Below are positions 33,018-40,692 of a stretch of DNA of 64,000 nt, in pieces (the stretch's first letter is position 1; the number at the start of each line of letters is the position of its first letter). The notes under the pieces were generated by a model. It was not told the origin of the DNA, made no database searches, and saw only the letters and a list, made by a program, of their open reading frames with translations. The position numbers and the translations under genes were made by a program. The stretch lies in the NCBI GenBank assembly GCA_910579685.1, contig CAJTVN010000017.1:35677-99676 (forward strand), written 5' to 3'. Source of the DNA: an uncultured Lachnospiraceae bacterium (GTDB lineage: Bacteria; Bacillota; Clostridia; Lachnospirales; Lachnospiraceae).

Positions 33018-33047
33018 AGTATATTGACAAGGCAGCGCCTTGTCAAT
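33018..33047 (-). promoter_or_regulatory. RND exporter promoter embedded in a perfect 25-bp inverted repeat
   Basis: The minus strand reads TTGACA (33041-33046), 17 bases, TATACT (33018-33023). Bases 33023-33047 form a perfect repeat with 11-base arms around AGC, covering the -35 box and the whole spacer. It could be a second regulator site or a transcript hairpin when read from elsewhere. Confidence 0.75.
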
Positions 33048-33310
33048 ACGGGAAATTATTTCTTTATAATAATTTTACAAATGGATGCTAAAGATCATAT
33101 GGGCCCGAAAGAGAGCGGCGGGAGGACAAGGCGGGCGATTGCGTCCGGCTTTGCAGCCTCGCCGGAATGTTTAGAAAATCTATCTGCCGCAGCTGACACG
33201 AGAGAGCGTATGGCGGAATCCGGCCCTGACCGTCCGTCTGTCTTCCACTGCTCTTTTCATATACTCTTTTATCTACTCTTTTTCTTACCCTTTTCTCAAC
33301 TGCGTTTCCT
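33048..33310. other. Non-coding gap between the RND promoter and sigH
   Basis: I see no supported gene here. The plus-strand frame that crosses it has no family-like sequence and runs antisense into sigH. Near 33255-33300 the minus strand carries three close copies of AAAAGAG after the sigH stop, of unknown meaning. No clear terminator for sigH was found. Confidence 0.5.
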
Positions 33311-33922
33311 TCACAGCTGCCTCCTGATCTTGTTCTTAATTCTCTGCAGCGCATTGTCCGTCGACTTGTCATCCCTGCCGAGCACCTTTGCAATCTGCGT
33401 GTACTTCATCCCGGTCAGATACAGATCCAGCACCTGCTTTTCAAAGCCGCTTAGCTCCTTGTCAATAGCCTTCTCCAAAAGCTCCAGGTTCTCCCGGTCG
33501 ATCAGAAGCTCCTCGGGATTCTTTTCCGCCTGGGAAATGATGTCGTTAATCATTTCCCTCTCCTCCCCGTCCTCCTGCCCGGACATGTTGGCATACAGCG
33601 ATATATAGGTGTTCAGCGGCGCATGCTTCTGCCGTCCCGCCGCCTGCACCGCCGTGTACATCTGTCTGGAAACGCACAGATCCGCAAAGGTAAAAAAACT
33701 GGCGTCCCTGCCGATATCGTAATCCCGGATGGCCTTGAAAAGGCCGATCATTCCCTCCTGGATCAGATCCTCCCGGTCCGCTCCCAGGATGTACATGGAC
33801 TTTGCCTTGCTTTTTACCAGGTTCTTGTACTTCTCCATAATATAGTCCGTGATCTGCGCCTCTCCGTCCCGCAGGCGCACAATCAGCTCTTCATCCGAAT
33901 ACTGTTCATAGCTGCCATTCAT
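33311..33922 (-). CDS. sigH: RNA polymerase sporulation sigma factor SigH
   Basis: A 203-residue sigma-70 factor. Region 2 reads ADREDLIQEGMIGLFKAIRDYD followed by FFTFADLCVSRQMYTAVQAA. Region 4 reads GFEKQVLDLYLTGMKYTQIA and KSTDNALQRIKNKI. Both are characteristic of SigH/Spo0H, which drives early sporulation and stationary-phase genes. As in Bacillus it lies downstream of cysS-mrnC-rlmB, which supports the assignment, but here an SGNH hydrolase replaces the usual yacP-like gene. Its presence indicates that the host is a spore-former or descends from one. Confidence 0.95.
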   Translation of the reverse strand: MNGSYEQYSDEELIVRLRDGEAQITDYIMEKYKNLVKSKAKSMYILGADREDLIQEGMIGLFKAIRDYDIGRDASFFTFADLCVSRQMYTAVQAAGRQKHAPLNTYISLYANMSGQEDGEEREMINDIISQAEKNPEELLIDRENLELLEKAIDKELSGFEKQVLDLYLTGMKYTQIAKVLGRDDKSTDNALQRIKNKIRRQL

Positions 33923-33970
33923 TGATCCGCTCCCCGCCGTTTTTAATTTTGCCTGTACCTCCGTTTCGCA

Positions 33971-35431
33971 TCATACCTCGGATCCCGCCTGTCCCTTTGC
34001 CTGATAATCCCGGATGAGCTCCGCCGCAAAATGTTCGGCAAGGATCCGGTATCCCATCTCGTTTCCGTGCACACCATCCGGCATAAAGCTGTGAATGATG
34101 GCGGCGTCATGGGTATTGAGCAGGTTGGTATTGTATAGGTCGATGACCAAAACCCCGTACTCCTGACCAAGCTGCTTCATTATTTTCACAAAAGAGGACT
34201 GCGGCAGCAAAAAACTTCTTTCTTTGCGCAGCATATCATGAAGAATGTTTGGCAGTGGTGTGGCCAGCAGGATCTCGGCCTCTGGATAATCCGTCTTCAG
34301 CTTCCGTAAAAGCTCGTCCAGATCGCCCGCAAAGGTTCTCTCTCTTCGTTCCTCTAAAGAACCCAACTCCCTCTCGGATGCGCAAAAGCCGTCATTGGTG
34401 CCTCCCATCACGATAATAATATCCGCATCTGCGGGTATGCTGCTGTATCGGTCCACAAAGGCGTTCTCCCAATATCGGCCTATGGAGGAACCGCCGATTC
34501 CCAGATTCACCACTTCCCCCGCATTCAAAACCTCTCCAAGCTGGTAAGGGTAGGACATGGCCTCGTAATTTTCCAGCTTGTCCAGATTGGATCCCGCCGT
34601 AACACTGTCTCCCAGACAGACGATCTTCATGCCCGAAAAATCCACGGTGCTTGCGGCTATGGTCTCTCTGTCCGCCCGGTTGATCCGCATGGTTTCCTCA
34701 TAAGAAGCACAGACCCTGCTCTTCGGGGGAGGGGTTATGACATAATCCTCCGGAATCAGACTGCCGGACACCGTGTTGCCGGACACCGCATTCCCTGACA
34801 CCGTGTTGCCGGACACCGTGTTCCCGGATACCGTGTTCCCGGATACCGTGTTCCCGGATACCGTGTTCCCTGACACCGTATTCCCGGATACCGTGTTCCC
34901 GGATACCGTGTTCCCGGATACCGTGTTCCCGGATACCGTATTCTCCGACACCGCATCGGGATAGTCCCCGGAAAGGCCGTTATCGGAAATGCCATCCTCC
35001 GGTATGGACGGCTCTCGGTACATTCCCTCCACAACCTCATCCTCCGGCATTGCTTCCACCGCCGGCTCTTCTCTCTGCTGCGGGATTTCTTCCTCCTGAG
35101 GTATTGCTTCCTCCTGCGGGATTTCCCTTTCCGGTTCCGCAAACGCCTGCTCTTCCTCCGCCCCCTCCCCGGTGCCTTCCTCTTCCTCCTCCATGTAGTT
35201 CAGTCCGTTTTCCTCCATGTAGGCGGTCAGGGCGGCCGGATCCTCCGACAAGGTCTGGATGGTGGTCTGCATTTTGTGTATATCGGCCCTGGACTGCTGA
35301 TAAAAAGCCTCCCGCTGGCTCTCCCATTCCTTCTCTTCCAGATAGTTCATTCCCCTGTCAATGCCAACTGCCAGCAGCATAATCGACACCATGGCAATAA
35401 ACATCAGCAGCACTCTGTTAATCTTATTCAT
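33971..35431 (-). CDS. Membrane-anchored SGNH/GDSL hydrolase with VSGNT repeats
   Basis: A 486-residue protein. An N-terminal membrane helix (INRVLLMFIAMVSIMLLAVG) is followed by an acidic Glu/Pro-rich stretch, then about 13 pentapeptide repeats of the form VSGNT, then a C-terminal SGNH hydrolase domain. The latter has the nucleophile block CLGDSVTAGS, GGTNDG and the Asp/His pair in MPDGVHGNEMGYRI. It should sit on the outer membrane face with the repeats as a spacer. SGNH enzymes deacylate sugars, peptidoglycan or lipids; the substrate is not evident. It is placed between rlmB and sigH and is probably co-transcribed with sigH (gap 48 bases). Confidence 0.88.
   Translation of the reverse strand: MNKINRVLLMFIAMVSIMLLAVGIDRGMNYLEEKEWESQREAFYQQSRADIHKMQTTIQTLSEDPAALTAYMEENGLNYMEEEEEGTGEGAEEEQAFAEPEREIPQEEAIPQEEEIPQQREEPAVEAMPEDEVVEGMYREPSIPEDGISDNGLSGDYPDAVSENTVSGNTVSGNTVSGNTVSGNTVSGNTVSGNTVSGNTVSGNTVSGNTVSGNAVSGNTVSGSLIPEDYVITPPPKSRVCASYEETMRINRADRETIAASTVDFSGMKIVCLGDSVTAGSNLDKLENYEAMSYPYQLGEVLNAGEVVNLGIGGSSIGRYWENAFVDRYSSIPADADIIIVMGGTNDGFCASERELGSLEERRERTFAGDLDELLRKLKTDYPEAEILLATPLPNILHDMLRKERSFLLPQSSFVKIMKQLGQEYGVLVIDLYNTNLLNTHDAAIIHSFMPDGVHGNEMGYRILAEHFAAELIRDYQAKGQAGSEV
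34763..34963 (-). repeat. 15-bp tandem repeats encoding VSGNT pentapeptides
   Basis: About 13 consecutive 15-bp units, mostly CCGGATACCGTGTTC on the plus strand, differ at one to three bases. They encode the pentapeptide linker of the SGNH hydrolase. Several central units are identical, so copy-number slippage is likely. Confidence 0.9.
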
Positions 35432-35459
35432 GCTTTTGGCCTTTCAAAATCCCCTTCCT

Positions 35460-36227
35460 TCACATTAACCGCTGACGAAGGATTTCATAGGCAAGCACGC
35501 CTGCCGCAACCGACGCGTTCAGGGAATCAATGTCTCCCTTCATGGGAATCGCAGCCGTCATGTCGCAATTTTCCTTTACCAGGCGTCCCACGCCTTCCCC
35601 CTCGCTTCCCACCACAAGGCCGATGGGGCCGGTCAGATTCAGATCATACATCCTGGTTCCGTCCATATCCGCACACACGAACCAAAGGCCCTTTTCCTTC
35701 AGCTCTTCAATGGTCCTCACAAGATTCGTCACTTTTGCCACCGGCGTGTAATTCAGCGCCCCCGCTGATGTTCTCGCAACCGCCGCGGTCAGCCCGACGG
35801 CCCTGTTCTTTGGAATGATCACGCCGTGGGCCCCCGCCAGGTTCGCAGTTCTTATAATGGCTCCCAGATTGTGAGGATCCTCGATATTGTCCAGCAGAAT
35901 CAAAAAGGGCGGCTCTTTCTTTTTCTCCGCCAGGGCAAGCATGTCCTCAACCCTTGCATAGCTGTAGGCCGCAAGGCAGGCGATGACTCCCTGATGCCTG
36001 CCGCTCTCCGAAAGCTGGTCAAGACGCTCCTTTGTCACATATTTGATCTGCGTGTTCTTTTTGGCCGCTTCCCGCTTCACGGTCATCACCGGGCCGTCCT
36101 TGCAGCCGTCCAGTATGTATACCTTGTCAATTTCTCTTCCGGAACGGAAGGCCTCGATCACCGCGTTCCTTCCCTCAATCCGAAATTCCCCGTATTCAGA
36201 AGTTCCTTTTTCCATGTGAATTACCAT
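35460..36227 (-). CDS. rlmB: 23S rRNA (guanosine-2'-O-)-methyltransferase RlmB (TrmH family)
   Basis: A 255-residue SPOUT methyltransferase. The N-terminal substrate-binding part contains EGRNAVIEAFRSGREIDKVY. The C-terminal knot has motif 1 NLGAIIRTANLAGAHGVIIP, motif 2 IGLVVGSEGEGVGRLVKENC and motif 3 IPMKGDIDSLNASVAAGVLA. It methylates a 23S rRNA guanosine with S-adenosylmethionine. It lies 19 bases after mrnC, the conserved Firmicute order. A start a few codons downstream (MEKGTSEYGEF) is also possible. Confidence 0.95.
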   Translation of the reverse strand: MVIHMEKGTSEYGEFRIEGRNAVIEAFRSGREIDKVYILDGCKDGPVMTVKREAAKKNTQIKYVTKERLDQLSESGRHQGVIACLAAYSYARVEDMLALAEKKKEPPFLILLDNIEDPHNLGAIIRTANLAGAHGVIIPKNRAVGLTAAVARTSAGALNYTPVAKVTNLVRTIEELKEKGLWFVCADMDGTRMYDLNLTGPIGLVVGSEGEGVGRLVKENCDMTAAIPMKGDIDSLNASVAAGVLAYEILRQRLM

Positions 36228-36246
36228 ACCCTTTCCTTGTCATCCC

Positions 36247-36687
36247 CTATATCTTCATTTCCAATTTCTCTAAACCGTCTTTTATCAGTTCAATCAGCCT
36301 CTGCGTCCTCCCAAGCAGATAGAGATAGCCGATCAGCGCCTCAAGCCCCGTGGCCTTCAGATAATCGGCAAGGGAGGCGTTCTTGGCGCTGGTATGCGGC
36401 TTTGCATTCCTTCCTCTCCGATAGACGGCAAGCTCCTCCTGGGTAAGCTCCGGAAGAAGAGCCTCTATCATGGCGGCCTGAGTCGCCGCCCTGACGTAGG
36501 ACGCCGTACTGTGATGGAGGCGGCTTACGGGCGCATTTCCCCGCTCCACCACCACGGTACGAATCACAAGGTCAAAGACACCGTCGCCGATATACGCAAG
36601 CGCAAGCGGTGAATAAGACCGGATATCCACCTCTTTTAACGCAAAGCTTTTCATAACCAAAGGCAGTAAATCTACGCTCTCTTCCAT
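36247..36687 (-). CDS. mrnC: Mini-ribonuclease III (MrnC)
   Basis: A 146-residue protein with only the RNase III catalytic domain and no dsRNA-binding domain. The signature LALAYIGDGVFDLVIRTVVV contains the conserved Asp, and a C-terminal ATGLEALIGYLYLLGR supplies the second acidic set (EALIGYLY). In Bacillus the enzyme matures 23S rRNA. Its start overlaps the cysS stop by 16 bases, indicating translational coupling. Confidence 0.94.
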   Translation of the reverse strand: MEESVDLLPLVMKSFALKEVDIRSYSPLALAYIGDGVFDLVIRTVVVERGNAPVSRLHHSTASYVRAATQAAMIEALLPELTQEELAVYRRGRNAKPHTSAKNASLADYLKATGLEALIGYLYLLGRTQRLIELIKDGLEKLEMKI

Positions 36688-38096
36688 TTGACCCCTTCCC
36701 TCGTATCCTCCAGAATGATTCCCTTTGCGAGCAGCTCACCCCGTATTTCGTCGGCCCGGGCAAAATTTTTCGCCTTCCTTGCCGCCTGCCTCTCATTGAT
36801 CAGAGCCTCGATCTCGCTTTCCAGCATTTCCTCTTTCTTCTCCACCACAAGCCCGCAGATATCGGAAAGCGTCACGATCCTGCTCTTTAATGCCTCCAGA
36901 AACTCCCTGCCGGATCCGGAAGAGGCGTGCAAGTTCACGAATTTCACCAGCTCAAAAATTGCGGCAAGCGCATCAGCCGTGTTAAAATCATCCTCCATGG
37001 CCTCGTCAAATTTCGCCTCAAAGCCATCCGCTTCCTTCAAAAGCTCCTTTTCCTCCCCGCTGACGGATGCGCTCTCTCCATCCTGCCCGGGAATACTCTG
37101 CAGCAGATAATTCAGATTTTCCACGCAAGTCACGATCCTGTGGTAACCGTTTGACGCCGCCTCCATCAGCTCCGCACTGAAATTCAGCGGACTCCTGTAA
37201 TGGGCGGAGAGCATGAAAAAGCGCAGCACCTGCAGATCATATGTTTCGCTGATATCCCGCACCGTAAAGAAGTTTCCGGCTGATTTCGACATCTTCCGGT
37301 TATCGATATTCAAAAAGGCGTTGTGCATCCAGTATCTCGCAAAGGGTTTTTCGTTTGCCGCCTCGGACTGTGCGATCTCATTCTCGTGATGGGGGAAAAT
37401 CAGATCCTCTCCCCCCGCATGGATGTCAATCTCCTCTCCCAGATATTTTTTGCTCATAACGGAGCATTCGATGTGCCAGCCCGGACGTCCCTTGCACCAG
37501 GGCGACTCCCAGTAAGGCTCTCCCTCCTTCCTGGGCTTCCAGAGCACAAAGTCGAGAGGATCCTCCTTCTGATCCTCCCCGGACACCAGAAGAGAGCGGT
37601 TCCCTCCCTGCAGGTCGTCCAGATTTTTGTGGGAGAGCTTGCCGTACCCTTTAAAGCTTCTGGTCCGGAAGTATACAGTTCCGTCCTCGGCCGCATAGGC
37701 ATGGCCCTTTTCGATCAGGGTGTTTATCATCTCCAGCATGCCGTCAATCTCCTGCGTCGCCTTGGGATGCGTGGTGGCAGGCCTTACGTTCATTGCCTTC
37801 ATATCTTTTTTGCACTCTTCAATATACCGCTCGGAAATCACGGAGGAATCCACTCCCTCCTCCAGCGCCTTTTTGATAATCTTGTCGTCCACGTCCGTAA
37901 AGTTGGAGACGAAGTTGACCTCGTAACCCTTGTGCTCCATATAGCGCCTTACGGTGTCAAACACGATCATGGGGCGGGCGTTTCCGATATGGATCAGATT
38001 GTAGACCGTGGGCCCGCAGACATACATCTTTACCTTTCCCTCCTTAAGAGGGACGAATTCTTCTTTTCTCTTTGATAATGTGTTGTAAATTTTCAT
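36672..38096 (-). CDS. cysS: Cysteinyl-tRNA synthetase
   Basis: A 474-residue class I synthetase charging tRNA-Cys. Motifs are MYVCGPTVYNLIHIGNARP (zinc Cys and HIGH-type box), WHIECSVMS and HENEIAQSEA (zinc ligands) and KMSKSAGNFFT (KMSKS). The C-terminus ends in the anticodon-binding EIRGELLAKGIILEDTREG. It is the second gene of the T-box-controlled cysE-cysS-mrnC-rlmB unit. Length and motifs are normal. Confidence 0.97.
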   Translation of the reverse strand: MKIYNTLSKRKEEFVPLKEGKVKMYVCGPTVYNLIHIGNARPMIVFDTVRRYMEHKGYEVNFVSNFTDVDDKIIKKALEEGVDSSVISERYIEECKKDMKAMNVRPATTHPKATQEIDGMLEMINTLIEKGHAYAAEDGTVYFRTRSFKGYGKLSHKNLDDLQGGNRSLLVSGEDQKEDPLDFVLWKPRKEGEPYWESPWCKGRPGWHIECSVMSKKYLGEEIDIHAGGEDLIFPHHENEIAQSEAANEKPFARYWMHNAFLNIDNRKMSKSAGNFFTVRDISETYDLQVLRFFMLSAHYRSPLNFSAELMEAASNGYHRIVTCVENLNYLLQSIPGQDGESASVSGEEKELLKEADGFEAKFDEAMEDDFNTADALAAIFELVKFVNLHASSGSGREFLEALKSRIVTLSDICGLVVEKKEEMLESEIEALINERQAARKAKNFARADEIRGELLAKGIILEDTREGVKWKRA

Positions 38097-38140
38097 GTGA
38101 ATACCATGCCTTTCTCTTTTTTAAATTATTCTCTGTCTCA

Positions 38141-38830
38141 TTAACTGGTTTTCTTTTCCTTGCCGCCGTCACGCCGCAGCGTTCTGACCTTCCGCTCCAG
38201 ATCGATCAGGCGGTTGGTCAGCTCCGTGTTGCTGTGGTGCAGCGCAGTCAGCTCCTCCTTCACCGGATCCGGGAAATTGACCTGATCCAGCTTATCCTGA
38301 GGCCGGTCCTGATTGGCCCGCTTTACCACCCGGCCCGGCACGCCCACCACGGTGCAGCCTGCGGGCACATCCTCGAGTACCACGCTTCCGGCCCCGATTT
38401 TACAATTATCCCCAATGGTACAGGAACCCAGGACCTTTGCGCCTGCGCCGATCAGGATATTGTTTCCCAGGGTGGGATGGCGCTTTCCCTGCTCCTTTCC
38501 GGTTCCCCCAAGGGTCACGCCCTGATAAAGGGTCACGTTGTCCCCGATCACGGTGGTCTCGCCGATAATCACGCCGGAACCGTGATCGATAAAGAATCCC
38601 TTTCCGATCCGGGCTCCCGGATGGATCTCGATGCCTGTCTTTCGAACCGCCCTCTGGGAAATCCATCTCGCCATAAAATAATGTCTTTTGAGATAAAGCC
38701 TGTGCGCCAGCCGGTAATGAAGCATCACCTTGAAGCTGGGGTACAAAAACACCTCCATGGAAGAATGGATGGCCGCATCCCTCTCCCGGATGATCCGGAT
38801 CTCTTCCTTTATATTGTCAATTAATCCCAC
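38141..38830 (-). CDS. cysE: Serine O-acetyltransferase
   Basis: A 229-residue left-handed beta-helix acetyltransferase. It makes O-acetylserine for cysteine synthesis. The hexapeptide-repeat domain includes GIEIHPGARIGKGFFIDHGS, GETTVIGDNVTLYQGVTLGG and GAGSVVLEDVPAGCTVVGVP, which are diagnostic for CysE. The short N-terminal helical region matches the EpsC/Bacillus type. It is the first gene after the T-box leader, so it should be induced when uncharged tRNA-Cys accumulates. The Lys-rich C-terminal tail after the helix is longer than the minimal enzyme. Confidence 0.94.
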   Translation of the reverse strand: MGLIDNIKEEIRIIRERDAAIHSSMEVFLYPSFKVMLHYRLAHRLYLKRHYFMARWISQRAVRKTGIEIHPGARIGKGFFIDHGSGVIIGETTVIGDNVTLYQGVTLGGTGKEQGKRHPTLGNNILIGAGAKVLGSCTIGDNCKIGAGSVVLEDVPAGCTVVGVPGRVVKRANQDRPQDKLDQVNFPDPVKEELTALHHSNTELTNRLIDLERKVRTLRRDGGKEKKTS

Positions 38831-38907
38831 TGTATCACTCCCTCTGTGAATGCAAGGCGCTCCTGCGCAATCGAGCAGGGAAGGATTTTTGCCCCTACTC
38901 GTGCGCC

Positions 38908-38947
38908 GGGGCAGGCTGCGTCAGCAGCATCTTCCTTTCTGCCCCGT
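38908..38947 (-). repeat. Hairpin between the T-box terminator and cysE
   Basis: GGGGCAG and CTGCCCC arms enclose GCTGC/GCAGC, giving a long GC-rich stem without a T-run. It lies in the cysE 5' untranslated region downstream of the T-box terminator and might affect RNA stability or processing. Its role is unknown. Confidence 0.4.
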
Positions 38948-38953
38948 GTGCAT

Positions 38954-39238
38954 AAAAAACGGATAACCAGGCCCAAGAGGCGAAGTTATCCGCGGTTCCA
39001 CTCTATTTAAAGGCAAAATGCCTTCACTCATTGCACGTAACGTGTGAATACGTGTCCCGCTACTTTCCGCTGTCAGGCAGTTTGCACTCATCCTGCCCCT
39101 GGCAGCAGCGTTCACAGAACCTGCTCCCGGACGCACTTCCATGGCTCCTCTCCACAAAACGCTCTCAGCCTGATGCGCTTTTCTCTGTTTGGGTTTCGCC
39201 ATGTACTCTTTCCGTTCCCTGCATTTTTCACTATCTTT
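38954..39238 (-). promoter_or_regulatory. T-box leader (tRNA-Cys responsive) of the cysE-cysS operon
   Basis: On the minus strand the antiterminator T-box AGAGTGGAACCGCGG lies at 38990-39004. It is followed by a terminator, GGATAAC/GTTATCC with TTTTTT (38954-38991), so the two structures are mutually exclusive as expected. Stem I shows the AGTA motif at the 5' side and GAA at the 3' side of the specifier loop, closed by CATGGC/GCCATG. TGC (plus-strand 39133-39135) lies in the specifier loop, matching cysteine and the downstream genes. GTG one base earlier is the alternative reading. Confidence 0.9.
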
Positions 39239-39244
39239 TATATC

Positions 39245-39273
39245 AGAATATGCAAAAGCGGTGATTTTGTCAA
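39245..39273 (-). promoter_or_regulatory. Promoter of the T-box/cysE operon
   Basis: The minus strand reads TTGACA (39268-39273), 17 bases, TATTCT (39245-39250), giving a start near 39238 at the 5' end of the T-box leader. Confidence 0.8.
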
Positions 39274-39282
39274 CTGTTATTT

Positions 39283-39366
39283 TCACCCGGCGCTCCCTCG
39301 CCGATCAGAACCTTCTGTACGGATCACCTCAAAATCCTGATGACCAATTCCCACGGTTCCTGCCAT
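39283..39366 (-). pseudogene. N-terminal remnant of an AAA-ATPase-like (DUF1703-type) gene
   Basis: An ATG at 39366 with GGGGAGG about 11 bases upstream opens a 27-residue frame starting MAGTVGIGHQDFEVIRT. This resembles the first residues of the AAA-ATPase-like/PD-(D/E)XK proteins abundant in Lachnospiraceae (pattern VGIG-QDF-IR). The next conserved element of that family is missing, and a stop follows soon after. Probably a relic between ispF and the T-box promoter. Confidence 0.3.
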
Positions 39367-39411
39367 ACCTGTGTTTTCCTCCCCTGCTCTCTTTCCCGTC
39401 CCGCCGCAGGC

Positions 39412-39957
39412 TTACTGCCTCTTACATCCCTGACAGCCTTCGCATCCGCCCTGTGTCCGCATCACGTCCTCGCTTGCCACACCCACCGGGCTCGCCAGAA
39501 GGCAGATTGCCTGGGCGGAGATCCCTTCCCCGGTCCCGGTAAAGCCAAGTCCCTCCTCCGTGGTGGCCTTCAGGTTCACCTGCCCTGCCTCAATTCCAAG
39601 CGTGCGCGCGATGTTCTCCCTCATCCTGTCGATATGGGGGCGCATTTTGGGCGCCTGGGCAATGATAGTGGCGTCAATGTTCTCTATGAAAAAACAGTTT
39701 TCCTCCAAAAGCTTACCCACGTGTGCAAGCAGCTCCAGGGAAGATATCCCTTTGTAAGCCGGATCCGTGTCCGGAAAATGCTTTCCGATATCTCCCAGCG
39801 CGGCCGCACCGAGCAGGGCGTCCATAATTGCGTGGAGCAGCACATCCGCATCCGAATGTCCCAAAAGTCCTTTCTCCCAGGGAATCTCCACTCCTCCCAT
39901 AATCAGTTTTCTTCCGGGGGTAAGTCTGTGCACGTCATATCCCATTCCTATCCTCAT
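39412..39957 (-). CDS. ispF: 2-C-methyl-D-erythritol 2,4-cyclodiphosphate synthase
   Basis: A 181-residue enzyme of the MEP isoprenoid pathway. The ATG at 39957 gives the canonical start MRIGMGYDVHRL, with the metal-binding Asp and His. HSDADVLLHAIMDALLGAAA and the end TTEEGLGFTGTGEGISAQAI are equally typical. AAAGGAG lies 10 bases upstream. Compared with the usual 155-160 residues it carries an extra tail of about 22 residues ending in GGCEGCQGCKRQ, with three closely spaced cysteines. No other MEP gene is nearby. Confidence 0.95.
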   Translation of the reverse strand: MRIGMGYDVHRLTPGRKLIMGGVEIPWEKGLLGHSDADVLLHAIMDALLGAAALGDIGKHFPDTDPAYKGISSLELLAHVGKLLEENCFFIENIDATIIAQAPKMRPHIDRMRENIARTLGIEAGQVNLKATTEEGLGFTGTGEGISAQAICLLASPVGVASEDVMRTQGGCEGCQGCKRQ

Positions 39958-40050
39958 AACAAGATTTCTCCTTTGCTGTCTCTTACTGGCATCATGATTC
40001 CTATTATAGCATATATTATGAATGATCACCTTTTTTTCAGGAATTATGTA

Positions 40051-40692
40051 TTGAAAAAAATTCTCATTGCCGGTTATCCGGAACAGACCACCAACTACGA
40101 AACCGCCTTTGGAGCTCTGGGCGCATGTCCCACTGTCTCCCTGCATGTGCCTGACATAAGCCTCTACGACGGGCTTGTTCTTCCGGGCGGCGGCGATATT
40201 GACCCCAGGCTCTTCGGCCAGCTGAACTGCGGCTCGCGGATCATTGATCCGGCTTTTGACAGGCTGCAGCTCTCCATTCTGCGGGAATTCGTTCTCTACC
40301 AAAAACCGGTTCTTGGCATCTGCAAGGGCATGCAGCTGATCAATGTCTTTTTCGGCGGGGACATCTGCCAGAATCTGCCCACCTTCCGGCAGCACCAGTA
40401 CGACGGGGCGGATCAGTTTCATCCCACCACCGCAAATGCGGGTTCCCTGCTGTATGAGCTGTACGGCAAAGCCTTTACGGTAAACAGCGCACACCATCAG
40501 GGCGTTGACATTCCCGGAAAAGGGATACGCTATATTCAGCACAGCGCAGATCAGGTGGCTGAGGGACTCTCCCATGGTTTTCTGCCCATTCTCGGTGTGC
40601 AGTGGCACCCGGAACGCCTCTGCGCACAGGTCAAAAAAAGCGAGGCCGTGGACGGCTCGCTTCTTCTTGATGCCTTTTTATCTCTCGCTTAA
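40051..40692 (+). CDS. Class I glutamine amidotransferase-like hydrolase (peptidase C26)
   Basis: A 213-residue protein of the gamma-glutamyl-GABA hydrolase/PuuD type. It has LPGGGDIDPRLFGQ, the nucleophile elbow LGICKGMQLINVFFGGDICQ (catalytic Cys) and the His/Glu pair in VQWHPERL. I favour the TTG at 40051, giving MKKILIAGYPEQT with CAGGAA upstream. The in-frame ATG at 40018 lacks an RBS and overlaps the likely promoter. It would cleave gamma-glutamyl amide bonds of small metabolites. Its stop overlaps the convergent DUF1284 gene by four bases. Confidence 0.88.
   Translation: MKKILIAGYPEQTTNYETAFGALGACPTVSLHVPDISLYDGLVLPGGGDIDPRLFGQLNCGSRIIDPAFDRLQLSILREFVLYQKPVLGICKGMQLINVFFGGDICQNLPTFRQHQYDGADQFHPTTANAGSLLYELYGKAFTVNSAHHQGVDIPGKGIRYIQHSADQVAEGLSHGFLPILGVQWHPERLCAQVKKSEAVDGSLLLDAFLSLA

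Noticed and set aside
33024..33608. 194-codon plus-strand frame running from the RND promoter into sigH
   Set aside because: No recognisable protein features; it overlaps the promoter repeat and lies antisense to sigH. A weak TTGTCA...TATAAT pair on the plus strand was not enough to call a gene.
34773..34964. Plus-strand frame of FPDTV repeats and the short 15-bp repeats as a possible CRISPR array
   Set aside because: Units are contiguous 15-mers without spacers and encode VSGNT in frame with a real gene on the minus strand.
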